Positions 40,311 to 52,690 of a stretch of DNA of 64,000 nt are shown in pieces (position 1 is the first letter of the stretch; each line of letters begins with the position of its first letter). The position numbers were made by a program, and so were the translations under genes. The stretch is from contig VYZB01000117.1 of the NCBI GenBank assembly GCA_013397455.1, forward strand, positions 1,832,055 through 1,896,054, given 5' to 3'. Under the pieces are notes generated by a model. That model ran no database searches. It saw only the letters and a program-made list of their open reading frames with translations, and was not told the DNA's origin. The DNA comes from Crotophaga sulcirostris (Eukaryota; Chordata; Aves; Cuculiformes; Crotophagidae).

Positions 40311-40591
40311 TGACAGAACTAGAGGACATGGACTCAAGCTTTGTCAGGGAAAGTTTAGGCTTGATATTAGGAAGAAGTTCTTCCCTGAAAGGGTGATTGG
40401 CCATGGGAATGCGCTGCCCAGGGAGGCGGTGGAGTCGCCAACCCTGGAGGTGTTTAAGAGGAGACTGGATGAGGCACTCAGTGCCATGGTTTAGATGATG
40501 GGTTGGTGTTAGTGTTGGGTTATAGGTTGGACTCGATGATCTCAGAGGTCCTTTCCAACCTTGTAATACTGTGATACTGTGTGATACTGTG
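40311..40591 (+). mobile_element. CR1 LINE 3' fragment with target duplication (TGATACTG-tail type)
   Basis: A 281-bp sense copy flanked by ATAAAG at 40305-40310 and 40592-40597, a 6-bp target-site duplication. The coding part is open from the 5' edge: [14 protein letters not shown], then [17 protein letters not shown], ending in ALSAMV and a stop at 40492-40494. After a short 3' untranslated part come three TGATACTG units. It is close in sequence to the complement of the copy at 12863 and appears young. Confidence 0.92.
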
Positions 40592-40725
40592 ATAAAGATC
40601 TTCAATCAAGTGACAAATTTATTCCTTGGATTATTCTCTGGCATACACTGCATACCTGAATATAAGGATGGCTTCAAATTGAGCAACAGAAAGACTCATC
40701 TTTCGTGTGCAGCACTTGTCTAAGA

Positions 40726-40960
40726 GTCATAGAATCATAGAATGGTTTATGTCAGAAGTGGCCTTAAAGATCATCCAGTTCCAACCCCCCTGCCATGGGC
40801 AGGGACACCTCCCACTGGATCACGCTGATCAAAGCCCCATCCAACCTGGTCTTGAACACCTGCAGGGATGGGGCATCCATGACGTCTCTGGGCAACCCGT
40901 GCCAGTGCCTCACCACCCTCACAGTAAAAAAATTCTTCCTTATACTTAATCTAAAGTCAC
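40726..40960 (-). mobile_element. CR1 LINE 3' fragment (ATTCTATG-tail type)
   Basis: About 235 bp of antisense CR1: tail TCATAGAATCATAGAATGG, then TCCAGTTCCAACCCCCCTGC, a CATGGGCAGGGACACCTCCC run and CCAACCTGGTCTTGAACACC, ending near TTCTTCCTTATACTTAATC. It faces the sense copy at 40311, so the two 3' tails converge across 134 bp of unrelated DNA. The tail types differ, so these are independent insertions. Confidence 0.93.
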
Positions 40961-41587
40961 ATCATCTTTTTTTTTTTTTCAGGTTCATAAAAACTCTTTT
41001 CCCACTGGTTTCAGAAGGACAACTTACGCATAGACATTAAATGTGCCCTTCGGTACCTTGCAAGAATACAGCCAGTGATCAGGACCTTGGAGCACTGTAA
41101 CTTCCCGAGGCAATATTTTTTTCCTATTTTGGTACCTTGAGAGTCAATCAGTGAATGTAGTGATTTTCCTCTCAGGATCTGGACTTATTTTTAAAACATG
41201 ATTAATGGGACATAATGTAGTACCAGCTCTTACACTTGACAGAAAATAAAAATTCAACTGAACATGCTCTACTTTAAAAAATGCATAAGGGTAACTAGAG
41301 CAAAAACAAAGCAGTTATGTTCTACAATGTCATCTCAGGTCTGCTCTGGGAAAGCATTAGCAAAGTAAGATATATTTAGTAAAAATTAAGGTGGCACTAT
41401 ATGTCTAATTTGTTGAAAACTTCATAGGAAAGGAATTGGGAACTGAAAAAGAAAGAGTTTTACGTTCATCCTTGCTTTTGTGCTTCCTGAAATGTTAGCA
41501 ACCATGGCTACCAGACGTCAGCAGCCTCTCATTTTCATCACCAAGAAATACCAAAATGTAATATATTCGCATCAAACTTGTTCTTAG

Positions 41588-41613
41588 TTTTTTTTTTTTT
41601 TTAAAAAAAAAAA
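41588..41613. repeat. T15-A11 homopolymer palindrome
   Basis: Fifteen T are followed directly by eleven A. The block is self-complementary and could be unstable in cloning or sequencing, so its exact length may be unreliable. Confidence 0.9.
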
Positions 41614-41987
41614 GAAGCTTCACATACTTCGGTACCAGCTGTAACAACTGAAAAGTGCTCCTGCAGTTCCTACTCTTTTTGCCTAAGAACTAACAAAATC
41701 ACCACTTCTTAATCTGCAGGGTATATTAAAATTAGGATTTATGTTGGTAAAAACTGGGCACCATCAGTCTTAAACAACCTTAAGATACCAATCTTAAGCA
41801 GCGTTTAGGCTGACACAATCTATTAAAAAAACCAACAAGACCTCTTTCACTCAGCACCCACTTAGTCTGGAGACAAGAAACATAATAAACAAACATATGT
41901 AACCCCAGTGAGATCTGAACGGTGGTTGTAAATGCTGGGAGGTGAACTTTGATCACCATCAAGCACATCCTGTTTTTCCCATTTCAG

Positions 41988-42046
41988 ACCAGAGCAGCGT
42001 TCACGGAATAACAGGCTGGCTGTCTCCTCTCCTCCCTTCTCCCAGA
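41988..42046 (+). other. Possible 59-bp exon of unknown gene
   Basis: A strong acceptor-like sequence (TGTTTTTCCCATTTCAG, ending 41987) and a full consensus donor (GTAAGT from 42047) bound 59 bp that are richer in G and C than the flanks. Two of three frames are open; one reads PEQRSRNNRLAVSSPPFSQ. No domain is recognisable in so short a piece. It could be a small internal or untranslated exon of the gene whose last exon may lie at 61702, or a chance pairing. Confidence 0.25.
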
Positions 42047-43259
42047 GTAAGTGTCTGCAGCAGCTTAATTGTCAAGTTACAAATAAACATATTCAGCTTG
42101 GTGCATACATTCAATTACAGATAATGAGCTCTAGACAAAAGCTATTGAACTATAACTGATACTCTACGAGCCGGTACACAACAAGCAATGATTAAATGAT
42201 ACGGACTAAAGACAAGAAAAGAAATTTTGCTTTTTCCCCTGAAAAGCATGCAAAGCAAGGAGATTTTTCTGGGGAAAATCTGACAAAGAGGTAATCGTCA
42301 ATACCTATTATCTTCTCTAGTCTCATCAATTTTTCATATCCCAGTGGAAGTTCAAGTGGTACTCAAATGTGTTGTTGTTTCGGTGAGATGTTTACAAATA
42401 AAAGCTTGCAGTGTTTGCTAAAAGTTGAACTTTATAGTACCACAAGGATGCACTGTAATATGCTACATGCTTGCAAATAAAAGCTAAGGCAAAGTGAAGC
42501 CTGAAGGTACATTTTGATAACTGCAGTAATTTTAAGTCTAGTGATAAACCAAATAAACTCCAAATATTAAAGTCAGGAAATTCAGACTTAGAGTTTACCT
42601 TAATGGAAATGGAAACATCAAAAGGACAGGCAGGGAGAAATGAAGGCCCTGGAAAACTCTGACATCTGTCCAATGTGTCGGGCTCTGTCAGGAGCTGCCG
42701 AGACTAATCTTCCAGTTTCAAGACTATTTACAAATAGCACATGTAGTGCTTTGAACCCATTATGGCTATGAATGGCTATGAAAATGTTTTGCTCTTTAAG
42801 GTTTATAACATAAAGGAATTTCTGTTACATTACCCTTTTTCCTTATAAACTGAGTTTTCATTTGCAATAATATAAGGATTTGAGGGTTACTCATGTAAAC
42901 CTTATCAGATATAGTTTCTTTGTGTCTTCAAAAACCACTGTTGCAATGTTCCATCTGAAAGGCTTGCTGTAATCCTTCATCCTGGATTTAGCTTATTCAG
43001 ATTCTAAATATAAAATAATCTGGAAATGTTACCAATTGTATCTTCTCGGTATCTGTCCAATGGTTGCAAGTTCATCACAATTATTCATCTTGGTCAAGTC
43101 AGTTCAGACTGCACTCTCCTGATAGCACAAAATTAAAATCTCAAGTGCTGCCTCCTGAACTAGGAGCAGAGAGGAGCAGAATGATTACAGATCACAGAGG
43201 GCTTTTGCAAGAGGTATTTCGCTTTGTTACCTATTGCTAGAGGAAAACTGATTTTCCCC

Positions 43260-43276
43260 AACCGCAACCTGTGGTT
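43260..43276. promoter_or_regulatory. Inverted pair of RUNX-type motifs
   Basis: AACCGCA at 43260-43266 and TGTGGTT at 43270-43276 both match the RUNX core (TGYGGT) in opposite orientations with three bases between. The motif pair is seen directly; regulatory use is inference. Confidence 0.3.
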
Positions 43277-43874
43277 GGCTTGATTCAAAAGACTGCAGCT
43301 ATGACCTACAAACATCCCTGTCAGCCCCTGCTTAACTGGGGGTGTAGCAGACAGTGCTATAACAGTGAACAGGATTCAGCTTTCAAAGTTGTCTGCTTGC
43401 AAGTTAACAGGACACTGACAACTTGCTACAGCTAAAAGTTGACAAGTTTTCCTCCCTTTCACTGTAAACACAATCCACCAACAGCCAAGGAAGATTCACC
43501 TAATACAGAATAACATTTTTCAGTAATCCTGGAGCATGTTACTCTGACAAAAACCAGTTGCTTTCTCATAAGTATAACCCAGGTGTCACATGGCTACAGA
43601 GCCTTTGAAAATGCTGCTACTTGAAAATAACTGCTTCAACAACCAGTCATTAATGCAGGCCATACACAATTTTGCTGCATCTCCTCTTGAAGCCATCACA
43701 CTCTGCTCTCAGGAGGTCAAGACAAGATGATTTTCTTCCCTGTCCTTCCCATCTTACCATCCTTCCCACAGCTGATGACTCTGGAGATGTAGGTGGATCT
43801 ACATAACCCTTCTTATGTTTTGGTAGACTCTAAAACTGGCAACTAACTACCATCCTCCAGGTCTTATTTTACAG

Positions 43875-44252
43875 ATGAACAACTTTTTCTTGGACGATGC
43901 AGTCTGGATGTTTCCACTTGTGACAAAAACTGTGCTAGAGAGTAAAATCAAGTCAATAGAAAGTAGAGCTTTCAATGAAAAAAAGTTGACTGTACTTCAT
44001 GACAACACACTAGACATTGGTTATTGCATACGAAACCACCATGACTTGCAAATGACGCAGGAACCAAGGAAGCTTTTGCAAGGAAGAGCTTTGGATTTGT
44101 TTTCTCGGGTTTTTTGTAGCATGGGACTTGATTTATCTCTTCAAATACCTGGTTCTTCTCAGCTGTGCCAATTCCTTGCTAGTGCTCCAGATCTGGCAGT
44201 AGAGACATTTGGTGCTACATACTGTATGGCCTTCCAAGAGCTGAAATGCTGA
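43875..44252 (+). other. Unassigned 125-codon open frame
   Basis: This is one of the longer open frames outside repeats. It starts with ATG right after an acceptor-like TCTTATTTTACAG and ends in TGA. The predicted product is mixed, with no signal peptide, membrane segment or familiar motif. In a 64-kb AT-rich window read in six frames, one frame of this length is expected by chance, so I do not call it a gene. Confidence 0.2.
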
Positions 44253-44384
44253 AATTCAAATGACACAACTGGTCTCATACAGGCTGCCATTAAACTCCAT
44301 AATCAGAAGTTTGCAGTTAGAGAACAGATAGTCCAATAACCCTTCAAAATGGTCAGAGATTGGTATGTGGAAGGATGGAGATGA

Positions 44385-44510
44385 AGTTAGAGGAACCTCT
44401 GAGGAGACTTTTAACACTCTGCTAGACAAGTGACATCTGACCTGATCTGCTGTTGGGAATAGACCCTCACTGAATAGGAGACGGGACTAGATGACCACCA
44501 TAAGTCAACC
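44385..44510 (+). mobile_element. Possible old CR1 3' end
   Basis: The run CTGATCTGCTGTTGGGAATA followed by GGGACTAGATGACC resembles the last bases of a worn CR1 3' untranslated part, usually 'ggttggactagatgacc'. No tail repeat survives. If real, it is much older than the other copies. Confidence 0.4.
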
Positions 44511-47499
44511 AAAATGTCTACAACTGTATAGAAGTTTAAATTATATGAACATACACACATTTCACAAATATCCAAAACCAATATAAAAAAAAAACAACAA
44601 TCACACAAAATACTCTTTCAGCTTTACACAAAAGGCTGCTTTAAACAGACAAACATGTAATATGGAAAGTCACCAGACAACACAATCAGTAAAACCTCAG
44701 AAGACATTAACCAGGTAGGTCCTCTGGCTCTATTGTTACTGTTCACAAAAATCCTCTTTTTTTCCCCCATGTTCATGCCTAATATTATGTGAAGGCTTGA
44801 TTTAAATTAATCCTTTTGGCCAGTCAGATTTAAACCTGTATTACAGATTGAGCTAACTGGGATGTCTCTGTCTGTCCACAGTATATTTCTGAAAATTATT
44901 TTCTCCTTGTGAGCCTCCTGTTAGCATACTCCCAAAGGAAAAGGGGGAAAAAAACCCACAAACTTGTCACTCTAAATAATGTGCAAGCACACAAACCAAA
45001 AATCGATATCTAATAGTGTCACGGTTCCATTATAATTGGCATATTATTTTAAATGAACTACTATGATGCCATAATTCTAAGAACATTTGTGTCTTTAACA
45101 ATCTCTGCTCCCAAAAATGTTGCACAGTTTTTTCCTTCCTCAATTCTTTCATGTAACCTAAACAAGACAGAAAAGCAATATCTCTGCTCAACGCAATTAC
45201 AGAATAAAGTCCATTAATTCCCCTAAAAGCAAGACACAGATGAGCACATGAAAGCTCTGAAGTATTAATTTATTTCCTGGGGCAAGTAGAGATGGGCAGA
45301 GATCACAAAGACACTTGTTATAATTCTTCTTCTTGAGTTCTAGTAGTAACCAATGAACCAAGACATAAGAATCCTGAAAACTCTTCCCCTAGTCCTGCTG
45401 ATTATATCCACTTCATTTTGTTTATAAACAGCTTTTATTTGTGGATTGTTTTTGATATATGGAAGAAGAAATGGAAAATTAAGAATCTAGAGATGGTAGG
45501 AACCGCAGCAAACCAAGGTGGCATTTATTACACTATGAATAATATGCCATGACAAAAAGAGAAAATGAGTGTCAAAGTACAATAACTCCACCAAGAACCC
45601 TACTTCTACCTTCTGGTCACTGTCTTATTTTCAGGAGGCAATCTCAGAAATAATTTGGGGTCATTACTATAATGAGTGGGAGAAAAATCACATGTAGTGT
45701 ACCTTAGACTTAATTCCTAGCAATAAGATTACCATTTAACTAAAAATAACCTACCGGAGTAAGTCTTCAGCTACTGGAGCAAGACAATGTCTGATGCAAA
45801 CGCTCTGAGGATGAAGCAAATTTATAAATGAGCTTCAAAACCTCAAAAGCTCTATGGAACCAAAAGCAAAACAGAAACACAAAAGCTGAGGGACACAGCA
45901 CACAAACTGAAGTGAGGTGCAAGCAAATAAGGTTTCATATAGCATTTGCAGTGAGTCCAATAAGGTCGACAGAGGTTTAAGAAACAGAAAGAACCCTTTA
46001 CTCTCAATTTAAGTAAAACAGTCCTGATAAAGTACCTATGTGAACTTAAACATGAGCCAAATACTGTTATGATATACGTTAAAAGGCCACTTAAGAGACA
46101 GACAGGAGGCAATTAGCTGAAAAAATGAGACTGGGGACGACAGCAAAGCAAAGTATGTAAATAAAGTTTGACTTTTGAGGTGAGAGCAGCACAGACCTTT
46201 GAAAGAGAAGCTAAAATTCTAGACATCTGAGCAGGTGATGAAATAGGATCCATGTGTGAAGTGTTTGATTCAGTCAAATATATGAGGGAGGAAGTTAGTG
46301 ATTTCACTCCATGTGATATTGGAAGGGGACAACGTGTGTCAATGAGGTCAATAAATAGCATTTATGATCAGCTGAGGGACCCTACTATTAACCTCTCCGA
46401 CAACATGAATTCTCTAATGTGTTTGCCTTCCTGAATTCTGTACTGTCTGCAATGCCTGGGCAATACTCTAAATTCAGCTCATTGTAGTGAGCCAACACTG
46501 AATAAATAAATCCAAGATATTATGTTCCTATATCTTAGTATATCTGAGAACAGTGAAGATCTTTAGTACCGCATTGTAGTGTAGTCAAAGCCCTTTGGAA
46601 TCAGGAATAAAAGCTCTTTAATGGTCCCTGGGTGAAATAACACACAGTGGTGACTTTACACAAAAACAAAGGCCAAAAGCAAAATGTACACATGAAACAA
46701 GCTAATGTTACTCTCTTTGAACTGGATTTGGTTGATGCTAGCACTGCTCATGTGCCATGCACTGCTCATGAAGAGAGGAATTAATTCTGGCCAGCTACTG
46801 CACCTGCAGTTTCTGCCATCAATATACAATAACATCAAATTCTTAAATAAGGACACTTAAATACATTTTATGCCTTTTCTGTAAGAGTTGCATGAGTCAA
46901 AAAGAGATTCAGCAAGTAAAGTAAAACAAAATCATATTCATAGAACATTAAAATAATTGCTTTCAACAGATTATGTATTTTAAGTATGCACATTTAATTT
47001 TAAAAGAAGTCAAAAAAAATGAAAAAACAAGACACTAGGCAGTTTTATTTCCCTGAAACCCACAATCCTGATTTGTCACTGAGTGAACTGCAAGCATCAG
47101 CCTTCCTAAAGGAACAGTCACAGTGTGTAGAAATGATTCTACCTTGCTTCATCAAATGGCTTGGATGCTCCCAAAATGTGTGAATCTGCCTCTCCCACCA
47201 TCCCCAGCGTGAAAACTCTGTATTGGGAACCCCACACTTTCCCACTGCATCCATTGTTCCATGTTTTGGGATCAAAAATATATCAAGAAAAAAGGGGAAG
47301 ACAGTGAAAAAGGTTGTGATGCACTGTGAGGATACCATGGAGTGAAGAGGACAGAAACACTCCAGGTGCAGCCTGTGCTCCGAAGAGGTTTAAAACTCTG
47401 TTCTTCCTTTGAAGTTGCCTGGAATTATATTTCATTGACCCATGAAAATTGCTGGATATGAGCTAAAAGGGAACACAGCTATAAACCACACCCCTGGCT
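44511..47499. other. AT-rich non-coding stretch
   Basis: No gene or dispersed repeat is recognised. A 12-bp word (GCACTGCTCATG) is repeated at 46741 and 46760. Minus-strand frames at 45852-46361 and 47045-47338 have no known domain. Confidence 0.5.
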
Positions 47500-47930
47500 C
47501 AGGTGAAGAGTCTGGTGCACAAGCCTTATGAGGAACAGCTGAGGGAACTGGGGCTGTTCAGTCTGGGGAAAAGAAGGCTGAAGGGAGACCTTATCGCTGT
47601 CTACAACTGCCTGAAAAGAGGTTGTAGGAAGGCGGATGCTGGTCTCTTCTCCCAAGTAACAAGTGACAGGATGAGAGGAAATGGCCTCAATTTCTGCCAG
47701 GGGAGGTTTAGTGTGGTTATTAGGAAAAATCTCTTCACTGAAAGGGTTGTGAAGCACTGCAACAGGCTGTCCAGGGAAGTGGTGGAGTCACCAGCCCTGT
47801 AGGTATTTAAAAAATGTGTAGATGTGGTGCTTAGGGACATGATTTAGTGGTGAACTCGGCTGTGTTATGTTTATGGTTGGACTCAAAGATCTTAAGGTTC
47901 TTCACCAACATAAATTATTCTATGATTCTA
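47500..47930 (+). mobile_element. CR1 LINE 3' fragment (ATTCTATG-tail type)
   Basis: A 431-bp sense copy beginning in GTGAAGAGTCTGGTGCACAA and ending in the tail TTATTCTATGATTCTA. Coding and 3' untranslated parts are both present. The 3' part includes GGTTGGACTCAAAGATCTTA. The 5' truncation lies in the segment after the polymerase palm. The sequence is well preserved, but a TAG at 47800-47802 closes the frame. Confidence 0.95.
47503..47802 (+). pseudogene. CR1 ORF2 C-terminal fragment, about 100 codons
   Basis: The frame encodes [20 protein letters not shown], then [15 protein letters not shown], then [17 protein letters not shown] and [20 protein letters not shown]. This is the C-terminal part of CR1 ORF2, related to but distinct from the 12950-13402 fragment. 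It stops after ESPAL, where the family normally continues with a few tens of codons, so a premature stop is present. Catalytic domains are absent. Confidence 0.9.
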
Positions 47931-50900
47931 AGATGAACATTGCTATTACCTTTCAGATGAGCTCCTCAGAGCCAGGTAGTTTGAAGAAGCATTACATTGT
48001 GGGTCACAATGACAATTTTGCTTGCAAATGCATATGGCCAGCCCTGCAGAAGTCATCCAACTAGTGTGGTTAACCACTTTCTATAACAAATCACTCCACT
48101 TCAAATCATTCAACAACTTTCTCCAATCTTCTCTTTATCTCTTCTGCTAATAATAAGAAATTCTCTGCAGATTTCACAAGTAGTTCGGCCACAAAAATAT
48201 CCACTTAAATAATCAGCAGTGAGATCTTTCCACTGGTACACATGTATTATTCATTACTACGTAATCTCAACAGCTTGCTCAACATGCCAGGGGCTTTAAC
48301 TTCCCACAAAAGAGGCTGACAGAGAACTTTATTCCCCTTTTTAAGCACACACACAAATTAAGTTTAGTCCATATGCTAAAGTTTTCCTTTTTTTCCTGCT
48401 GCCTCTTCCTCCAACTCCTAAGCACAACCAACCACAGGAAAATCCATTAGATAAAAGTTTGACTAAATGATTTCTCAGTTCATCACCAGACCATAGTTTC
48501 AGTCTGTCATTAGAAGCAGTTGAAGCTGACTGTGTTTGCACTCTTTCCTTCCATGTGAATAAAAGGCAAAGCAAGAAAAATAGAATTTTGACCTGTTCTC
48601 TATGCAGGAATTAGAAATCTATCCTATACGACAGCAAATCCCCTCAATTTTTTTCAAGAGGCAGAAATTTAAAATTGACAGAATCCTTACGTAAGTTTTT
48701 AGAACATGAGTGATGTGATAGAAGAAGGCGAAGGAGAGAGAAAGAGATGAGAAACTTTAGTTTGTTATGTGAGGCAATCAGCTGGGCATAGGCTCTTTTT
48801 CAAGGGCATGTCTTTGGGGTGAAAATAAATCAGTATTAGTCTTAACACATCTCTCTCACCTAGTAGTCACCAGATAGCTTCTCTTTGCTGAGCTTTGGAG
48901 CTCTTAAATATAACTTCAGCCACAGTGATGAGAGCTGCTAACCCCAGAACAGCTGCCCATTCCTGCACTTGTTTCGTCTTAAGGTGAACCCATCACATTA
49001 GCCACACTAAATCAACCAACCAGAATATTTTCCCTGCAGCTCTGTAGTAAGTGATTTCAGCTATTGCAAGTGAAACCAGGCTAGGAAAGCAACACTCTTT
49101 TTGAGAATGAAAGATAGCAATTCTATTAGTCTTTTCCTCATTTTGATCATGTCATGCTAGGAGCACGTAAATGCTTGTCTTCAGCATGATGCCCTTGCCA
49201 TTCAAGTATGCCATGTTATCTTCCCAGGGATATTATGCCTTCTTAGCCACTAAAGAATGAAAGATTCTGGGTTGCCCAAGAAAAAAAATCTTTTCTTTCC
49301 CATCCCTTTTCATCACCATCTAGTAGCTCAAATAAAGGCCAAAGAAGTATTTCCAGATACCCTTGCAGAAGCTGACAATCTTTTCATATCCCAGTGTGAC
49401 TAAGCTGTGTGCAAGTACGCGAGGAATGACCCTGCCCCTCCAGATTGCATTTAATGCTCTGCTACACCAGTCAATAAGCAAATCACACACAATCACATAC
49501 CAAAATTATATTGGAAAAAAGCACATGAATTTGATTCAACAGCAGTTGAAACAGCTGAACACGGGGCAAGGTTCCAGTTGTGTGCAGCCCATGAGAAGAA
49601 GCATCTTCTCAAAAGTGTAAGTTTAGATTCTACAGGCAGATGGCTTTGTGTTTTGGGGTTTTTATTACATTGTTTTTTTTGTATTCAAAAGAGTAATTTA
49701 TTATTAGCCATCAATAATGCAGGATGCCTTTGAAATAAGTTATTCTTTTCATTCTAATGTAAGAAGTGACAGGAACAATTCTTTACATTTTTATGCTAAA
49801 GTGAGTTACAGAAAAATTCTACAAACTTAAAGCGTACTGCACTGTGTGTAACTAAATTCCTGATTTCAATAAAGAAGCTCTTCAATGACAGATCAAAGTC
49901 ATATGGTCAACAAGGCAAGAAAAATAAAATATCTCTAAAAATCAAAGCTGGGATTTATGCTCCTTCAATTAACAGCTAAGTTCTTAAACAGCTATTAAGA
50001 AAATATTCTGATTTACTGTTAAAACTAGTTCTAGCTTGTCAAGATCTTTCATTAATTATATTAATGTCCTTAGAGTATTAGCCATATGGGTTGGAGCATC
50101 TTTTTACCACATATCTCAGTGCAGGTCAGACCCCAAAGAAGCATGTTATGAAGATAACCTCAGTAGAAAAAAAATAACCAGGTCTATAACACACCTTGAG
50201 AACTGTCAAAAAATGTATGATTTTTAAGAAGAAACACAATTTTTAAGCATGACTTCTTTATGTCGTACAGCACTGCCCCATATGTCCAACCAAATGCCAT
50301 TTTTAAACACTGAGGATATATTTAGCTCAACATACATCATCCTACTGTCGTCATTTCACTGAACAAAGCAAAACACAGGATCATGCTAAATGATGCATCC
50401 TCAGCTTGTGTCAAGAGCACAGCAGTGAAAGGACTGCAGTATCAATGAAGTTTAAAATGCAGTCAAACAAGTAAAAGAAATAAGCAGAAGATGGTACAAT
50501 AGATATCAATGGATTTGAATTATGGTGTCAAGAACAAAGAATGGAAACATAAAATATGCTGACATATGAACTATATCTGTTCCTGACTAATCTTTGCTCC
50601 TCTACCATTCACATAAGGCACCATCTGATCTTTCAGGTTTCTGCATGCATGATGAGCACTTGGCTACAGCCTCGGCTGGTGGAGCCAAATCTTTGCGATT
50701 CCACCTGGGTAGGACAGAATGCAAGTTATCACTTCCGACTGGCACAATTTCCTATGCTCAGAGTGACCCTGCATGACAACTATATGCCTCATTACACCAG
50801 CCAAGAAATTAATGTACATCACTACCCCAGTACAGCTTATTGCTATCTCAGTAGTAGCCTGAATTCAGTTACCGAAATTCAAAACAACTGATGAGGATTT

Positions 50901-51734
50901 AGGAGTTTGCTTTCTTAAGGACAATATTTAGCAAAGAATAAAATTTAACTCTTTTGGTTAACAACTGTAGATACCTTTTGTTATTCTGTACTTGATGTCC
51001 ATCATACCAAACCATTTGTTCAACTCACCTTCCTGCTAATAAACTTTCTGATGCTGCGCTCTTTGAAGAAGGATCGATCATCTTGTATTGGATTGCAAAG
51101 GATGAAGCCCCCTTTCCCCAGTGAATCTGAGTGTGCAATTATTTTCCTGGCACAAAGGAGTATCAGGAAGTAAAGTCAACTGATTCAGCCTGCACTGACA
51201 GCACCAAGTAAGATGGCACATGGCCACATATCATTGAAACTACATCGTTGTGTTTTTACCCAATTTTTAAAGCAGGCTGTAGAATATAGGGTTTACTCAA
51301 TTTTTAAGTAGGCTATAGAAGGTAAAGACACACTTCAGAGAGACTCTTCACAATCTGATCAAGCCTAAGGGAATAATTTTCTCCAGCACTTATCCACTAC
51401 AATAACTGGTCTTTATGTTGAACAATATAAGCAAAAAAATTATCTAGTAAAACAACAACAGCACAGTGAATTGGTTTTTAAAATGAGAGTTTTAGTTGAA
51501 AGTACAGTATAGCCACAGGCTCCCTTACTGTGCTTGTGGGCAGGATGCAATAGACCTTCATGCTCAGGTATCCATAACAGACAGACACTATTTCCCACAC
51601 CAGTTTGTTCCGATCTTGCTTTGACACACAAGATTACTTCCCAAAGCAATGCCAAGAAACACCAAAGCAAACAGCAGAACTGCTGATGTCTGGTTCTGCA
51701 GGGACATGTGTGCTCTGCTTCTGCCCTCATCTCC
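47931..51734. other. AT-rich non-coding stretch
   Basis: No confirmed gene. A worn tandem duplication lies at 51252-51325. Around 50590-50780 an acceptor-like TCTGATCTTTCAG precedes a codon-like segment (HDEHLATASAGGAKSLRFHL), but the donor is weak and no product is recognised. Confidence 0.45.
51252..51325 (+). repeat. Worn tandem duplication, period 37 bp
   Basis: CAATTTTTAAAGCAGGCTGT at 51261 recurs with changes as CAATTTTTAAGTAGGCTAT at 51298. Two copies only. Confidence 0.7.
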
Positions 51735-52690
51735 ATAGATTCATAGATTCATACAATGTCCTGAGTTGGAAAGGACCCACAAGGATCATCGAGTCCAATT
51801 TCTGTCCCTGCACAGGACAACACCAACATTCACAACGTACGTCTGAGGATGTTGTCCAAATACTTGGCACCATACTACTTCACTGGAGAGCTGTTCCAGT
51901 GCATCATCACCACTGGGTCAAGAACCTTTCCCTAACATCCAACCTAAACCTCCCCTGGCACATCTCCCTGCCATTCCCTCAGGTCCTATCATTGGTCACC
52001 AGAAAGAAGAGATCAGCACCTGCTCCTCCTCCTCCCCTTGTGAGGAAGCTGGAGACTGTGATTGCATCCCCCCCTCAGTCTCCTCTTCTCCGTGTCACAG
52101 ACCAAGTGACTTTAGCCACTTCCCATAGGGCTTCCCCTCTAAACCCTTCACCAACTTTGTGGCCTCCTCTGGACACTCTCCAGTAGCTTTATATCCTTTT
52201 TATACTGTGGCGCCCAAAACCGCACCCAGTACTCGAGGTGGGGCTGCACCAGTGAGGAGTAGAGTGGGACAATCACCTCCTTCAACTGGCAGGCAATGCC
52301 TTGCTTGATGCACCCCAGGACACGTTTGGCCCTCTTGGCTGCCAAGGCCAACACTGCTGTCTCATGTTCAACTTGCTGTCAACCAGAACCCTCAGATCCC
52401 TTTCCACAGGGCTGCTCTCCAGCCTCTCGTTCCCCAGTCTGTATCCAGGGCCGCCGTGTCCCAGGTGCAAAATCCAGCACTTGCCCTTGTTAAACTTCAT
52501 ACGGTTGGTGATTGCCCAGCTCTCCAATTTTTCCAAATCCCTTCGCAGGGCCTCTTTGCCCTCAAGAGTGTCAACAGCTCCCCCCAATTTCGTGTTGTCC
52601 GCAAACTTGGTTATTAAACCTTCAAGTCCTGCATACAAGTCATTTATGAAGACATTAAAGAGCACTGGCCCTAAATCAGTCATAAGCCAT
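51735..52690 (-). mobile_element. CR1 LINE, longest copy in the window (ATTCATAG-tail type)
   Basis: An antisense copy of about 950 bp. The tail from the + strand is CATAGATTCATAGATTCATA. Then follow GTTGGAAAGGACCCACAAGG, the C-terminal coding part, the segment after the palm, and the RT region back to the equivalent of LGPVLFNVFINDL. This is a third CR1 subfamily, different in tail and 3' untranslated sequence from the others. Frameshifts split the reading frame. The 5' truncation near 52690 lies within the RT domain. Confidence 0.95.
52148..52683 (-). pseudogene. CR1 ORF2 reverse-transcriptase remnant, frameshifted and mutated
   Basis: The first frame (52683 down to 52282) reads LGPVLFNVFINDL, then KFADNTKLGGAVD, then WAITNRMKFNKGKC and ERDLRVLVDSKLNM. 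The catalytic FADDT motif is FADNT, so the second active-site Asp is lost. A frameshift then moves the reading to 52354-52148, which gives AKRVLGCIKQGIACQ, VIVPLYSSLVQPHLEYW and KLLESVQRR. Further breaks follow toward the tail. The copy cannot make an active polymerase. Confidence 0.9.

Larger units (their letters stand above)
40961..43874. other. Non-coding stretch with exon-like and regulatory-like sites
   Basis: No confirmed gene. It contains a poly-T/poly-A block at 41588-41613, a splice-site-bounded 59-bp segment at 41988-42046, and an inverted pair of RUNX-type sites at 43260-43276. Confidence 0.45.

Noticed and set aside
43875..44252. 125-codon frame with an acceptor-like site before its ATG
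   Set aside because: No recognisable domain, no partner exon, and a frame of this length is expected by chance in 64 kb read in six frames. Kept only as a low-confidence entry.
50594..50776. Codon-like segment after TCTGATCTTTCAG
   Set aside because: The donor is weak, two frames are open over the same stretch and no product is recognised.
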